DNA of 64,000 nt from the NCBI GenBank assembly GCA_910586775.1, contig CAJUJN010000016.1:1-64000 (forward strand), in the 5' to 3' direction. Every line of letters begins with the position of its first letter. The stretch's first letter is position 1. Made by a program: the position numbers and the translations under genes. This stretch comes from an uncultured Acetatifactor sp. (lineage in GTDB: Bacteria; Bacillota; Clostridia; Lachnospirales; Lachnospiraceae). The notes under the pieces were generated by a model. That model saw only the letters and a list, made by a program, of their open reading frames with translations. It ran no database searches and was not told the origin of the DNA. Positions 54,472 to 62,678 of this stretch are shown one piece after another.

Positions 54472-57244
54472 ATTTATCAAAATACTGCTGTCCCTGTCAC
54501 TGTCCGGCACGCTGCTGATGCTGCTGGTGCTGCTGCCAAAGCCCCTGTACAGAGAAAGATTCAGCAGGCGCTGGCAATATTATATCTGGGTTGTAGTGGC
54601 GCTTCGTTTTGTACTGCCTTTTACTCCGGAGAATACCCTGACCGGATATCTGTTTACCCGGATGGAGACTGCCGCGCTTCCTGATAGCAGTGAAAATGTG
54701 CCCGCTGCCGGCGCACCTGCCGCTATTTCCGGAGCAGAAAATGATGTTCCGGTTATGAATCGGTATCCGGAAAGCAGGAGCAGCCATACCGGCGCCGAAT
54801 CCCTGACCACCGACCCGGCCGCCCTGCATACTTACGAAACACAGGCAGATTATCATGCTGCCGGCACCATGTCCTTCCCTGACAGCATCTCCCGGAAGCT
54901 GCCGTCCCCGGGCACCTGCCTTTTCGTCATCTGGCTGACAGTTACCATAATTCTCCTTGTGCGGAAAGTCACGGTTTACCAAAGTTTTATAAGCTTTCTC
55001 AAAAGCGGCGGCACGCAGGTATCGGACATTGAAATTCTGAATCTGCTGGCTGAATGTCAGGAACGGCTGGGCATCAGGGGAAGAGTTGAATTGTGTACAA
55101 ATCCCATGATCGCATCACCTGTCATGGTCGGATTTTTCCGCCCGTGTATACTGCTGCCGGCGGAGGAGAATCCGAAAAACGAAAGCGCCTCCCTTTGCAA
55201 GGCATATGATCAAACACAGTCAAAACGGGACACCCGGAAACAGACTGCATCCATGAACGACTTATACTACATCTTCACCCACGAACTGATTCACTATAAG
55301 CGGCAGGATATGCTCTACAAATGGTTTGTCCAGCTGATACTCTGCGTCCACTGGTTCAACCCCTTTGTCTGCCGGCTGGCCAGGGAAATGAACAAAGCCT
55401 GCGAGTTGGCCTGCGACGAAGCCGTGACCGCCAGTCTGGATGACGCCGGAAAACGAGCCTACGGAAACACACTGCTCGCTTTCCTCCGCACAGACAATAC
55501 CTGCTGCAATTCTGTACCATATGTCACCCTGACAGAAGGTGCAAAGGATATGAAAGAAAGGTTAGGTACAATTATGAAATCCGGAAAGAAATCAAAATGC
55601 ATGTCATATATTACAGCCATGGTTACCTTAATCATCTGCATAAGCTTCACCGCTCTGGGAGCCTATGCAAAATCCGGCAGCAATACTCTGCCAAAAAATG
55701 CATCTCCAAAAACGTCTTCCTCCCCGGCACCGAGTAACACCTCCTCAGGCAATGTAAGCGGCTCAAATGACAGTATTCTCGAAAATGACAGCAGTTCCGC
55801 TTCCCTGGCCAGTTCCTCCTGCGAATATGACAACGGTGTCTATTACATCTACATCGACGGCGCAGACTTAAGCAACAAGCCTCTTACAGGCTTCACAGAC
55901 GGAACCATCGGAGTAGTGTTGGTCCAAAAGGACGGCTACACAAGCCTGGGACCCTTTGACGCGCCAAACGCTGACAGTTTCCGCGAGCAGTTCACGCAGA
56001 CCTGCGAAGACATGGTAAAAGACAACATACTGACCAGGAAAAATGCAGATACCCTCCTCTCATTTTCGGAAGATATCATACAAAAAGCAAATCTTCCGGC
56101 AAGTTCCGCATCCGGTACCACTTCCGGCTATACCTTCGTAAACAGATGCTATTATCAGGATTCCTACATTATGGAAATGGGTTGGAATCTGTCCGGCGGA
56201 GGCCAAACGATTTCTCTGGCAAGGCGGATACCGGTACCTCTGAGTGACGGCTCTGAAATTGGCGTATATTTTGCGGACGGCGCAAGGGATTATGCGGAAG
56301 ATGCCGATGCCCTGTCAGCCATTGGCAATCTGATTGTTTCTCTGCGGAAAGACAACCCGAATGGATATCCCGACCTGGAGAGACCGCTGATTTCCCGCAT
56401 CCGGAAGGTGAACCCCGATGACCTTCCCGCCCTGGCAGGGGAATATCTTGAGGAGCATGACCTGGCGGGCTTCTCTGCTGTGTTCTCCGCCCTGAAGCCT
56501 TCCGAACAGGAAGCGCTCTGCCATACCCTTTACGAGAATTCCAATACATCCTTTTTCATAAGTGTCATTCCTTTTCTGGAAGATGACCTGCTTTTCTCCT
56601 TCCTGGACAAGGCTCAGCAGGATGAAAACACCAGCTTTTTTTCCGGGGTAATCATTTCCGGCCGGATGTCTTCAGAACAGATAAGCTCTTATATGGAAAA
56701 ATGTTATAAGGATAAAAATATGTCTGTTTTCTCCATACTGATAGACCTTCTGAAAGAAGAACAACAGCGCATCCGACTGGAGAAACTGAATCTGTCCATT
56801 ATCCATGAAAGCGCGGAAATCCGTTTTTATGAGGACGGCAGTCCTTACCTTCATGACGTACTCACCAATTATACGGACCAGACAATCACGGAAACGGAAT
56901 ACTGCCTTCTGGCATATAATGCGGACGGGCAGCCCCTGAAACTCAAATGGGACTTTATGGACAGCAGTTCCGCCCCCGCCTACAGCCACCTGGTCCGCAC
57001 AGGATGGCTGAACATTCTTCCCGGCCAGACCGAAGACTACCAGGGCGGCTGGTCTCTGGAAGATGCTGCTGCCACCGAAATGGCCTACAATATACTCTGC
57101 CTGAAAACAGTGACTTTCGAAGACGGCACTGTATGGAATAATCCGGAATATGAAAGCTGGTATCAGACTTATGCAGGGAAGGAAATCAATGTGTCGAACC
57201 TGACAACATACTATCCTCATGTATACACAATGTATCCACAGTAA
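54464..57244 (+). CDS. BlaR1-like M56 zinc-protease receptor with a novel C-terminal sensor
   Basis: The product (926 aa) has N-terminal membrane helices and a cytoplasmic-facing zinc site, H273-E-L-I-H277, with the later NKACELACDEAV segment supplying further ligands. A membrane helix (about 383-405) ends the protease part. No penicillin-binding sensor (SxxK) follows. Instead there is a Ser-rich linker, a domain starting DNGVYYIYIDGADL (about 455-640), helical repeats (DENTSFFSGVI, DKNMSVFSILI) and a beta-rich end. A Ser/Ala-rich insertion (about 75-140) interrupts the membrane part. The signal is thus probably not a beta-lactam. AAGGAG 7 nt before ATG sets the start. Confidence 0.87.
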   Translation: MTEFIKILLSLSLSGTLLMLLVLLPKPLYRERFSRRWQYYIWVVVALRFVLPFTPENTLTGYLFTRMETAALPDSSENVPAAGAPAAISGAENDVPVMNRYPESRSSHTGAESLTTDPAALHTYETQADYHAAGTMSFPDSISRKLPSPGTCLFVIWLTVTIILLVRKVTVYQSFISFLKSGGTQVSDIEILNLLAECQERLGIRGRVELCTNPMIASPVMVGFFRPCILLPAEENPKNESASLCKAYDQTQSKRDTRKQTASMNDLYYIFTHELIHYKRQDMLYKWFVQLILCVHWFNPFVCRLAREMNKACELACDEAVTASLDDAGKRAYGNTLLAFLRTDNTCCNSVPYVTLTEGAKDMKERLGTIMKSGKKSKCMSYITAMVTLIICISFTALGAYAKSGSNTLPKNASPKTSSSPAPSNTSSGNVSGSNDSILENDSSSASLASSSCEYDNGVYYIYIDGADLSNKPLTGFTDGTIGVVLVQKDGYTSLGPFDAPNADSFREQFTQTCEDMVKDNILTRKNADTLLSFSEDIIQKANLPASSASGTTSGYTFVNRCYYQDSYIMEMGWNLSGGGQTISLARRIPVPLSDGSEIGVYFADGARDYAEDADALSAIGNLIVSLRKDNPNGYPDLERPLISRIRKVNPDDLPALAGEYLEEHDLAGFSAVFSALKPSEQEALCHTLYENSNTSFFISVIPFLEDDLLFSFLDKAQQDENTSFFSGVIISGRMSSEQISSYMEKCYKDKNMSVFSILIDLLKEEQQRIRLEKLNLSIIHESAEIRFYEDGSPYLHDVLTNYTDQTITETEYCLLAYNADGQPLKLKWDFMDSSSAPAYSHLVRTGWLNILPGQTEDYQGGWSLEDAAATEMAYNILCLKTVTFEDGTVWNNPEYESWYQTYAGKEINVSNLTTYYPHVYTMYPQ

Positions 57245-57301
57245 ATCCCCATGCAACGGGCTGCTCCACCTTGCATGAAAGTCTGGGGATTTACTGTGGA
57301 T
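57234..57301. repeat. 17-bp perfect inverted repeat at the end of the BlaR1-like gene
   Basis: The arms (57234-57250 and 57285-57301; TCCACAGTAAATCCCC core) include the stop codon. An inner ATGCAA/TTGCAT pair extends the stem. No T-run follows, so it is not a standard terminator. A smaller hairpin (AAACCCGC/GCGGGTTT) follows at 57308-57330. Confidence 0.8.
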
Positions 57302-57367
57302 GCACACAAACCCGCAAGGGAAGCGGGTTTGGCGCACAGCTTAAGGCGAAGAAAGATAAAAAAATGA

Positions 57368-57460
57368 CCCTCCGAAGAGATTGCCTCTATCTTTTCAGGC
57401 TTTTCAACCGATGACATAGACACAATGCGCAGGGAACCGACGGAAGCCGGCAATGCCTGA
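57368..57460 (+). pseudogene. C-terminal relic of an Rpn-like gene
   Basis: Thirty codons read PSEEIASIFSGFSTDDID then TMRREPTEAGNA and stop. This matches the end of the Rpn-like protein at 12464 (PSEEIASIV, LDDIEDMRKELAG). No start or nuclease core remains. Confidence 0.7.
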
Positions 57461-57506
57461 AAATAAAAGCAAAATTCCCGAACTGTACCAAACACAGTTC
57501 GGGAAT
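57460..57506 (-). terminator. Terminator of the hybrid kinase gene
   Basis: ATTCCCGAACTGT and its exact complement make a 13-bp stem with a 7-nt loop. On the minus strand TTTTGCTTTTATTTT follows, 67 bp after the kinase stop. Confidence 0.85.
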
Positions 57507-57572
57507 AAACCGGCCTGCTCCCAAAATTGCATGCTTTCTTATGCTCCTTCAGGCATCCTCCGCAAACCCGGC

Positions 57573-60500
57573 CTACCCTTTTAAAATCTCCTGCAGCGTC
57601 TCCATCAGCACCGAGATATCGATGGGTTTGGCGATATGGCCGTTCATGCCTGCTTCCAGGGCCAGCATACGGTCCTCATCAAAGGCATTGGCTGTCATGG
57701 CCACAATAGGAATAGCTGCCTTCACAGGATCCTCCAGTTTACGGATGGCCCGGGTTGCCTGGTATCCGTTCATCACAGGCATCTGTACATCCATCAGAAT
57801 CAGGTCATAGGCATCCGCCGGTTTCTCCTTCATTTTATCCACGGCCACAGTCCCGTCGTCTGCCGTATCAATGACAAATCCCGCTTCCTCCAGTATAGTC
57901 CTGGCAATCTCCTGGTTAATCTCGTTGTCTTCCACCAGAAGAATTTTCTTCCCCTCAAAGCACGCCGGAAGCGCCTCCTCCTTTTCTTCCTGTGCCGCCG
58001 TCTCATAAGGCGCCGTCAGAACATTGCACAGTTCCGACAGGAAAACGGGCTTGGAGCAGAATGTAGTAACCCCGGCCTCCCTGGCTTCCTCCTCGATATC
58101 CCCCCAGTCATAGGCTGTCAGGATAATGATGGGAACTTCCTCACCCACGACTTTGCGGATTCTGCGAACGGTCTCCACACCGTTCATATCCGGCATAAGC
58201 CAGTCTACCAGGTACAAATCAAAGGGTTCCTCCTGCTCCAGAGCAAACCTGCTGCGGACCACCGCCTCCTTCCCCAGGGTAGTCCAGTCAGGACGCAGGC
58301 CCATGGCGGAAAGCATCTTGCTGACGCTGGTACAGGTATTTATATCATCATCCACCACCAGGGCACGCATTCCCGCCAGCTGGGAAAGATGCTCTGTTTT
58401 TAACGGTTTGCCGGCAACTTTAAACCGGAAAGTCACAACGAACTCGCTTCCCTTCCCCGTCTCACTCTCCACCGCAATGGTACCGTGCATCATGTCCACA
58501 ATGTTCTTGGTGATGGAAAGTCCCAGCCCCGTCCCCTGGATTCCGCTGATGGTGGCAGTCTGTTCCCGCTCGAAGGGTTCGAAAATATGCTCCAGAAACT
58601 CCCTGCTCATGCCGATACCTGTATCCTTGACCCGAAATTCAAAAGCCGCATACCCCTCCGGCGCGTCCCCGGTCTGGATAATCCGCACACTGACAGTGCC
58701 TCCCGGCCTGGTGTATTTCATGGCATTGCTCAGCAGATTCAGCAGCACCTGATTCAGCCGAAGCTTGTCGCAGACGATGATTTCGTCCGTCACATCCTGG
58801 GTATCAATGAAGAAGGACAGCTGCTTTGCCTTCACGTCCGACTGCACGATGGTCTTCAGGTCATGTATAATCTCCGGCAGGCTTGCCTCCTTCTCCTCTA
58901 TCTTCACCTTGCCGCTCTCGATACGGCTCATGTCCAGCACATCATTAATCAGGCTCAGCAGATGGTTGCCGGAGGTAATGATCTTCTCCAGGTAGTTCTG
59001 CACCAGTTCCCGGTTTTCAATGTGCGACAACGCCAGGGAAGTGAAACCGATAATGGCATTCATGGGCGTGCGGATATCGTGGGACATGCTGTTGAGGAAG
59101 GTGGTCTTGGCATGGTTGGCATACCGGGCCTCCCCCAGAGCCTCTGCCAGCATCAGCTTCTGCACCTGTTCCTCCCGGATGGTCTCGTCGATGTTCCGGA
59201 ACCCGGCCAGAATGAACCCTTCCTTCCGGAAATCACTCTCCTTCACATGCACATAGGAAAACTGGTAATTGTGCACTTCATCGTTTTCCTTCACCCGGTA
59301 ATTTCCCTGATAATCCCTGCCTGCCTCCAGTTTCTGCAGCACATTTTCCAGAGAAAGCGCTTCCTTGAGCCATGCCTGATCTTCCTCATACACCCGCTCC
59401 ACAATATACCTGTCAAGAATCACGTCATAGGCAAACTCTTCCTTCACATCCCCATGCAGCCCCGTGGTTACATACCCCATCATCTTGACGATCCTTGCCC
59501 GGTTCTGTCCCGAATCTATCGCATAAACATTAACAAAATCACGGCTAAGCGCATCCACAATAGCAAGCTGTTCCAACAGTTCCCGATTAGACTTCTCCGT
59601 GGTATCCAGAAGTTTTTTGTTCCACTGGGTTCTGACCACCAGTATCAGAATAATGCTTACGGCAATCACTGCGGCCAGTCCCACTCCCAGCATAATCTCG
59701 GGATGTATCTTCAAAAACTCCGCAAATCCCAATTCCTGAGGGGTATAAACCGTATATTTTGTGACCAGCTGGTTTATCACTTCATCCGGCATCCGGGCGA
59801 TGCATTTGTTCAGTATAGTCACAAGCTCCCTGTCACAGTTCTCCCGAACAAACATCCGAAAGTCAAAACTGACGTTGTTTTCGATGGCATAATGCAGAGA
59901 ATCCGTAAAATCGTTATTGACAAAAAACTGCGCCGCATAGGTATAGACAAAAGCCGCCTCCGCTTCCCCGTCCAGAACCGCCTGCAGCGCCGCTTCCCTG
60001 GTGGGATAATAGAGCAGCTCCGCGTCCCCCGTAAGTCCCTGTTCAATAGGAGCATTATCCTGAGTCTCCGCGATGGCTACCGAGGTGATTTCCCCGTCAA
60101 AATCCTTCCTTGTCACCTTGGCTACCCCGGCCGTCAGATAGGTATCCGTGCCAAACCCCCGGCTCACAGTACCCTCCGTCACGGGTTCAAAGTTCTTTTT
60201 GTCGATGACCACGTCCACGCTGTTACTGTCCACAAGTTCATAATAATCCGCCCGGTTCTGCGCTACCACAGTCTCGTAAGGCAGTCCCGCCATGGCCATA
60301 ATTTCAGCAAAATAATCCGGCATAATGCCCTTCAGTTCCCCGTCCTCCACATAAGAATAAGGTTCCCTGTCCCCGATTGCAGTAACCGTAATGGTCTTCC
60401 TGCCTGCTGCCACATCCTGGATATAATCCTTCTCCCGCTGGGTAAAGCCAAAGGAATCCGAATACTCTGGTCCATAGTATTTGTAGAACAGTACATTCAT

Positions 60501-61286
60501 CCAGTCGCCTTCGTTCACATCCATCTGCCCGATGGCATAATTAATCTCCTGAAGCAGCCCTGTATCTTCTTTCCGCACAATGGCGTAAAAATAGTCAAAT
60601 TCAATGGTATCCAAAGTTTTCTCATTCTGCGTCTTCCGCAGGCTGGTAGACAAGATTGCGTCAACCGCCCCCTCCTGCAGGGCTTCGGTCAGCTCGTCCG
60701 CACCTCCGTACTCTATAATACGGTATTCAAATCCATGTTCCCGCGCAAATTCCTCCAGGCTCTGCTTCTGGCTCCTGCCTTCCACCGCCCCGATTACCAT
60801 GCCGTCATAAGTCTCATAATCACCGCTGAGCAGCTGCGTGTTGTCCGACCGGATGGACAGAATGGTGCTGCTGCGCCCGATGGGCAGGGAAAAGGCATAC
60901 TTTTCCTCCCATTCCTCTGTCTTCCGCCCCGATGTAACCACATCAATCTGCCCCTCCTCCAGCATGGAGAGCATGTCGTTCCATGACTTGTCATATTCCA
61001 CATACTGAAAATTCAAGTGGGAATATTGTGCGGCCAGATTCAGGAATTCGATGCCGTATCCGCTCAAGTTCCCGTCCTCATCCTTCATGTGGTATCCGTC
61101 AAAATGGAAAATACCTGCCTTCACCGTCCGGTTACCTGCATCCGTCCCGGCGCCTGCCGCAGTCCCCTCCCATATCATCATCAAAAATGCCAGCAGCAAT
61201 ACTAGGCTCCTTCCGCGGCCTGTCCTATGCCTGCGGGGATTCCTCCCTGAAAATTTTCCCTGGCGGGTTGTGTTCTCCGGTGCCAT
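57573..61286 (-). CDS. Hybrid sensor histidine kinase with two SBP_bac_3 domains
   Basis: The product (1237 aa) has a signal segment, two amino-acid-binding-type periplasmic domains in tandem (about 50-270 and 295-520), a membrane helix (about 531-552), a PAS-like linker and HisKA (SMSHDIRTPMNAI, His near 735). An ATPase domain follows (LLSNAMKYTRPGG, GTGLGLSITKNIV), then two receiver domains with Asp in LYLVDWLMPDMNG and LILMDVQMPVMNG. The layout is that of BvgS/EvgS-like sensors. There is no DNA-binding output domain or adjacent regulator, so the phosphorelay partner is elsewhere. GAGGAGG lies 4 nt before ATG. Confidence 0.92.
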   Translation of the reverse strand: MAPENTTRQGKFSGRNPRRHRTGRGRSLVLLLAFLMMIWEGTAAGAGTDAGNRTVKAGIFHFDGYHMKDEDGNLSGYGIEFLNLAAQYSHLNFQYVEYDKSWNDMLSMLEEGQIDVVTSGRKTEEWEEKYAFSLPIGRSSTILSIRSDNTQLLSGDYETYDGMVIGAVEGRSQKQSLEEFAREHGFEYRIIEYGGADELTEALQEGAVDAILSTSLRKTQNEKTLDTIEFDYFYAIVRKEDTGLLQEINYAIGQMDVNEGDWMNVLFYKYYGPEYSDSFGFTQREKDYIQDVAAGRKTITVTAIGDREPYSYVEDGELKGIMPDYFAEIMAMAGLPYETVVAQNRADYYELVDSNSVDVVIDKKNFEPVTEGTVSRGFGTDTYLTAGVAKVTRKDFDGEITSVAIAETQDNAPIEQGLTGDAELLYYPTREAALQAVLDGEAEAAFVYTYAAQFFVNNDFTDSLHYAIENNVSFDFRMFVRENCDRELVTILNKCIARMPDEVINQLVTKYTVYTPQELGFAEFLKIHPEIMLGVGLAAVIAVSIILILVVRTQWNKKLLDTTEKSNRELLEQLAIVDALSRDFVNVYAIDSGQNRARIVKMMGYVTTGLHGDVKEEFAYDVILDRYIVERVYEEDQAWLKEALSLENVLQKLEAGRDYQGNYRVKENDEVHNYQFSYVHVKESDFRKEGFILAGFRNIDETIREEQVQKLMLAEALGEARYANHAKTTFLNSMSHDIRTPMNAIIGFTSLALSHIENRELVQNYLEKIITSGNHLLSLINDVLDMSRIESGKVKIEEKEASLPEIIHDLKTIVQSDVKAKQLSFFIDTQDVTDEIIVCDKLRLNQVLLNLLSNAMKYTRPGGTVSVRIIQTGDAPEGYAAFEFRVKDTGIGMSREFLEHIFEPFEREQTATISGIQGTGLGLSITKNIVDMMHGTIAVESETGKGSEFVVTFRFKVAGKPLKTEHLSQLAGMRALVVDDDINTCTSVSKMLSAMGLRPDWTTLGKEAVVRSRFALEQEEPFDLYLVDWLMPDMNGVETVRRIRKVVGEEVPIIILTAYDWGDIEEEAREAGVTTFCSKPVFLSELCNVLTAPYETAAQEEKEEALPACFEGKKILLVEDNEINQEIARTILEEAGFVIDTADDGTVAVDKMKEKPADAYDLILMDVQMPVMNGYQATRAIRKLEDPVKAAIPIVAMTANAFDEDRMLALEAGMNGHIAKPIDISVLMETLQEILKG

Positions 61287-61459
61287 ACTTCCTCCTCAAC
61301 GACGTTCTTCCCGTCCTGTAGTAAACAGGTAAGCCATAGAGTTATTTTACCATAGTTTCCTGTTTTTTCAAACCCTTCCGCACAGAAATCTTTTCAATTG
61401 ATTGCGGCTTCCTGCTCCTCTCCGACATTCTCTTTAAGACCGCCGGCCATAGTCTTGCC

Positions 61460-62208
61460 TTAAACAGACTTGCAAATTCCGGCGGTCTTGAGCATACAAC
61501 GGCAAGGCAGCTGCATATAGAGCAGGCAGATAATACCCGCGGGCAGATAATAGCCCCAGCTTTTCCCTTTCTGGTATCCCAGCCGGAAAAGCTGCGGATA
61601 CATGGCAAGGCTCATCATCCCATAGAAGAGAAAACCGAACGATATAATCACAAGCATCCACTTAAAGTCCGGATACCACCTGGAAATGGAAAAAAGATTT
61701 GCCAGCGGCATCAGACTGCCCCCAGCAGGATGCCCCCGGCGCACAGCACAAGAGACCGGGCATATCTGCCTTTCACTATGACACTTCTTTTCAGCAACGT
61801 CAGATAAGCCTTCTTTTCTTCAGGCAGACGCCCGCCCTGGACCACGCAGCAGGAAGACTTCAGCTCCTCCTTATCCCCGCAGCAGGAAGCCGCGCCGTGG
61901 CTGATATAGACGATGCAATCCGCAATCCGCTCCAGGTCACTGGCAGGCTCATCCAACAGAAGCATCCGGGCATCATGGGAAAGGTGGACAGCCAGTGTCA
62001 GCTTCTGCGTCATCCCCCGGGACAGACTCTTTACCTTCTTCCCGGAAGCGATGCCAAATCGTGACAAACAGTCCCTGTACCGGGCGCTGTCCCAACTACG
62101 GTAAAAGCGCCGGACGCATTTCTCGATGTCCAACGGGTTCCAGTCCTCCTGAAAATAAGGCCGGTCAAACAATATGCAGATTTCCTCCCGGACCGATTCG
62201 ACTAACAC
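61460..62208 (-). pseudogene. Decayed ABC transporter pair (ATPase and membrane protein)
   Basis: The ATPase piece lacks Walker A. It keeps SLSRGMTQKLTLAVHLSHDARMLLLDEPASDL (in patches) and then jumps to ERIADCIVYISHG, skipping the D-loop to H-loop segment. The loss can be explained by recombination between two SDL-coding sequences. The membrane piece (WMLVIISFGFLFYGMMSLAMYP, SWGYYLPAGIICLLYM) starts within its end and is cut short. Confidence 0.75.
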
Positions 62209-62678
62209 CCGAGAATATAAACAAAATACAAGTTTGCAACTTTGATGGAAAAATGATGTAGTCTTGATACGCTGGAAAGGTATACTTTTTACAATAATTG
62301 GTAAGATGGTTAATTTTTACCCTGCCGTTATAAAAAATACCGGTTTGCATTCAGGCGCTTTCTTATGTCTGAACAGGCTATGGACCTGGTTTGGCAGGCG
62401 CAATCAATCTGCTGTCAAAACCGGGACGCACCCCCATTCATACTTGTGCCTTAAGAAATAAAAGTTTGACCAAAAATTTATTGAAACTTTTTATCCTGTT
62501 TTACGATCCTATAGTTATAGCGGACAGCATAAAAATTTTATTTGGCACATTGTGCCGACTGCCGCCGGATTTTCGGTTTAAGAACGAATAGAATCGCCGC
62601 GGCGTTTACCGCGGCAGGCCTGATGCTCCTGATTTCCTCATGGAATACAGGCCATACTTATGAGGAGGTGTACCTGAA
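62209..62678. other. Gene-poor gap before the acyltransferase
   Basis: No convincing promoter or gene is seen. A short frame (MLLISSWNTGHTYEEVYLKWDCLT, read in two parts MLLISSWNTG and HTYEEVYLKW) ends just inside the acyltransferase gene and may be a stump of a lost gene coupled to it. Confidence 0.35.

Noticed and set aside
58485..60986. 833-codon plus-strand frame over the hybrid kinase
   Set aside because: Codon bias mirrored from the kinase keeps it open; no ribosome site or family match.
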